Positions 21,851 to 21,960 of a stretch of DNA of 21,960 bases are shown piece by piece. How positions within the stretch are numbered: position 1 is the stretch's first letter; every line of letters begins with the position of its first letter. The notes beneath the pieces were generated by a model. It did not search any database and had not been told where the DNA came from. It saw nothing but the letters and a program-made list of their open reading frames with translations. This DNA comes from Flavobacteriia bacterium. GTDB lineage: Bacteria > Bacteroidota > Bacteroidia > Flavobacteriales > Flavobacteriaceae. Location of the stretch: assembly GCA_018500075.1 (NCBI GenBank), contig JAHBAN010000027.1, positions 1 through 21,960 of the forward strand, in the 5' to 3' direction. Both the position numbers and the translations under genes were made by a program.

Positions 21851-21960
21851 GCTCCCCCCAAGCGCTTTGTGACGCAAAGGCGATGACCGATAGGGCGCGT
21901 TTGTTGCGCGGTTGAGCTTGGATATTTGTGGAAAGAGGAAGGGCGGGGGGATTATTTGGG

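Overview
The window looks like chromosomal DNA from an alphaproteobacterium of the Rhodobacterales (roseobacter/Rhodobacteraceae type). This rests on moderately high GC with GC-rich third codon positions, a groESL operon under a CIRCE element, a 570-residue zinc-type MetRS with an FSTSR signature loop, a family II (manganese) pyrophosphatase, and a ribF/MaoC/TIGR01459-HAD neighbourhood that I associate with this order. The genus cannot be fixed from this sequence alone.

Layout. 1-2749 (minus): MaoC-family hydratase, ribF, a YcgN-type cysteine-cluster protein and the 5' part of a threonine aldolase; the last three are joined by 4-nt and 1-nt overlaps. 2827-5241: a self-contained transport module with a divergent GntR/FCD regulator and an NCS1 (nucleobase/hydantoin/allantoin-type) permease, ending in a strong terminator. 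5273-7525 (minus): ppaC, a DUF1294 membrane protein and a TIGR01459 HAD hydrolase. 7619-8537 (plus): a DUF2161 PD-(D/E)XK-like protein and a 62-residue lipoprotein. 8558-9445 (minus): an alpha/beta hydrolase. 9636-11836 (plus): CIRCE-controlled groES-groEL with a structured 3' end. 11859-15128 (plus): a GNAT acetyltransferase, an EamA transporter, a secreted lipase-like protein and a PhnM-like amidohydrolase whose start overlaps the lipase gene. 15109-19680 (minus): a compact homoprotocatechuate (3,4-dihydroxyphenylacetate) meta-cleavage operon, transcribed hpaF-hpaE-hpaD-hpaG-hpaH. 20016-21728 (minus): metG, followed to the window edge by hairpin-rich intergenic DNA.

How the genes work together. 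The hpa genes form a nearly complete path: ring cleavage (HpaD), semialdehyde oxidation (HpaE), isomerisation (HpaF), decarboxylation (HpaG) and hydration (HpaH). The HpaI aldolase, the HpaBC hydroxylase and any regulator are not in this window. HpaD is the two-domain VOC (type I extradiol) enzyme rather than the LigB type of E. coli, and HpaG has a single FAH domain. The operon lies behind a 335-nt regulatory region with a TTAAC/GTTAA dyad over a candidate -10 and three GTGCAC palindromes spaced exactly 11 bp apart. That spacing is the most striking unexplained DNA signal here.

Most of the window is ordinary housekeeping and catabolic content. I see no CRISPR array, tRNA, rRNA, transposase, phage gene or obvious defence island. 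The best candidates for something undescribed are the GTGCAC triad, the orphan PhnM-like protein coupled to a secreted lipase without C-P lyase genes, and the small cysteine-tailed lipoprotein.
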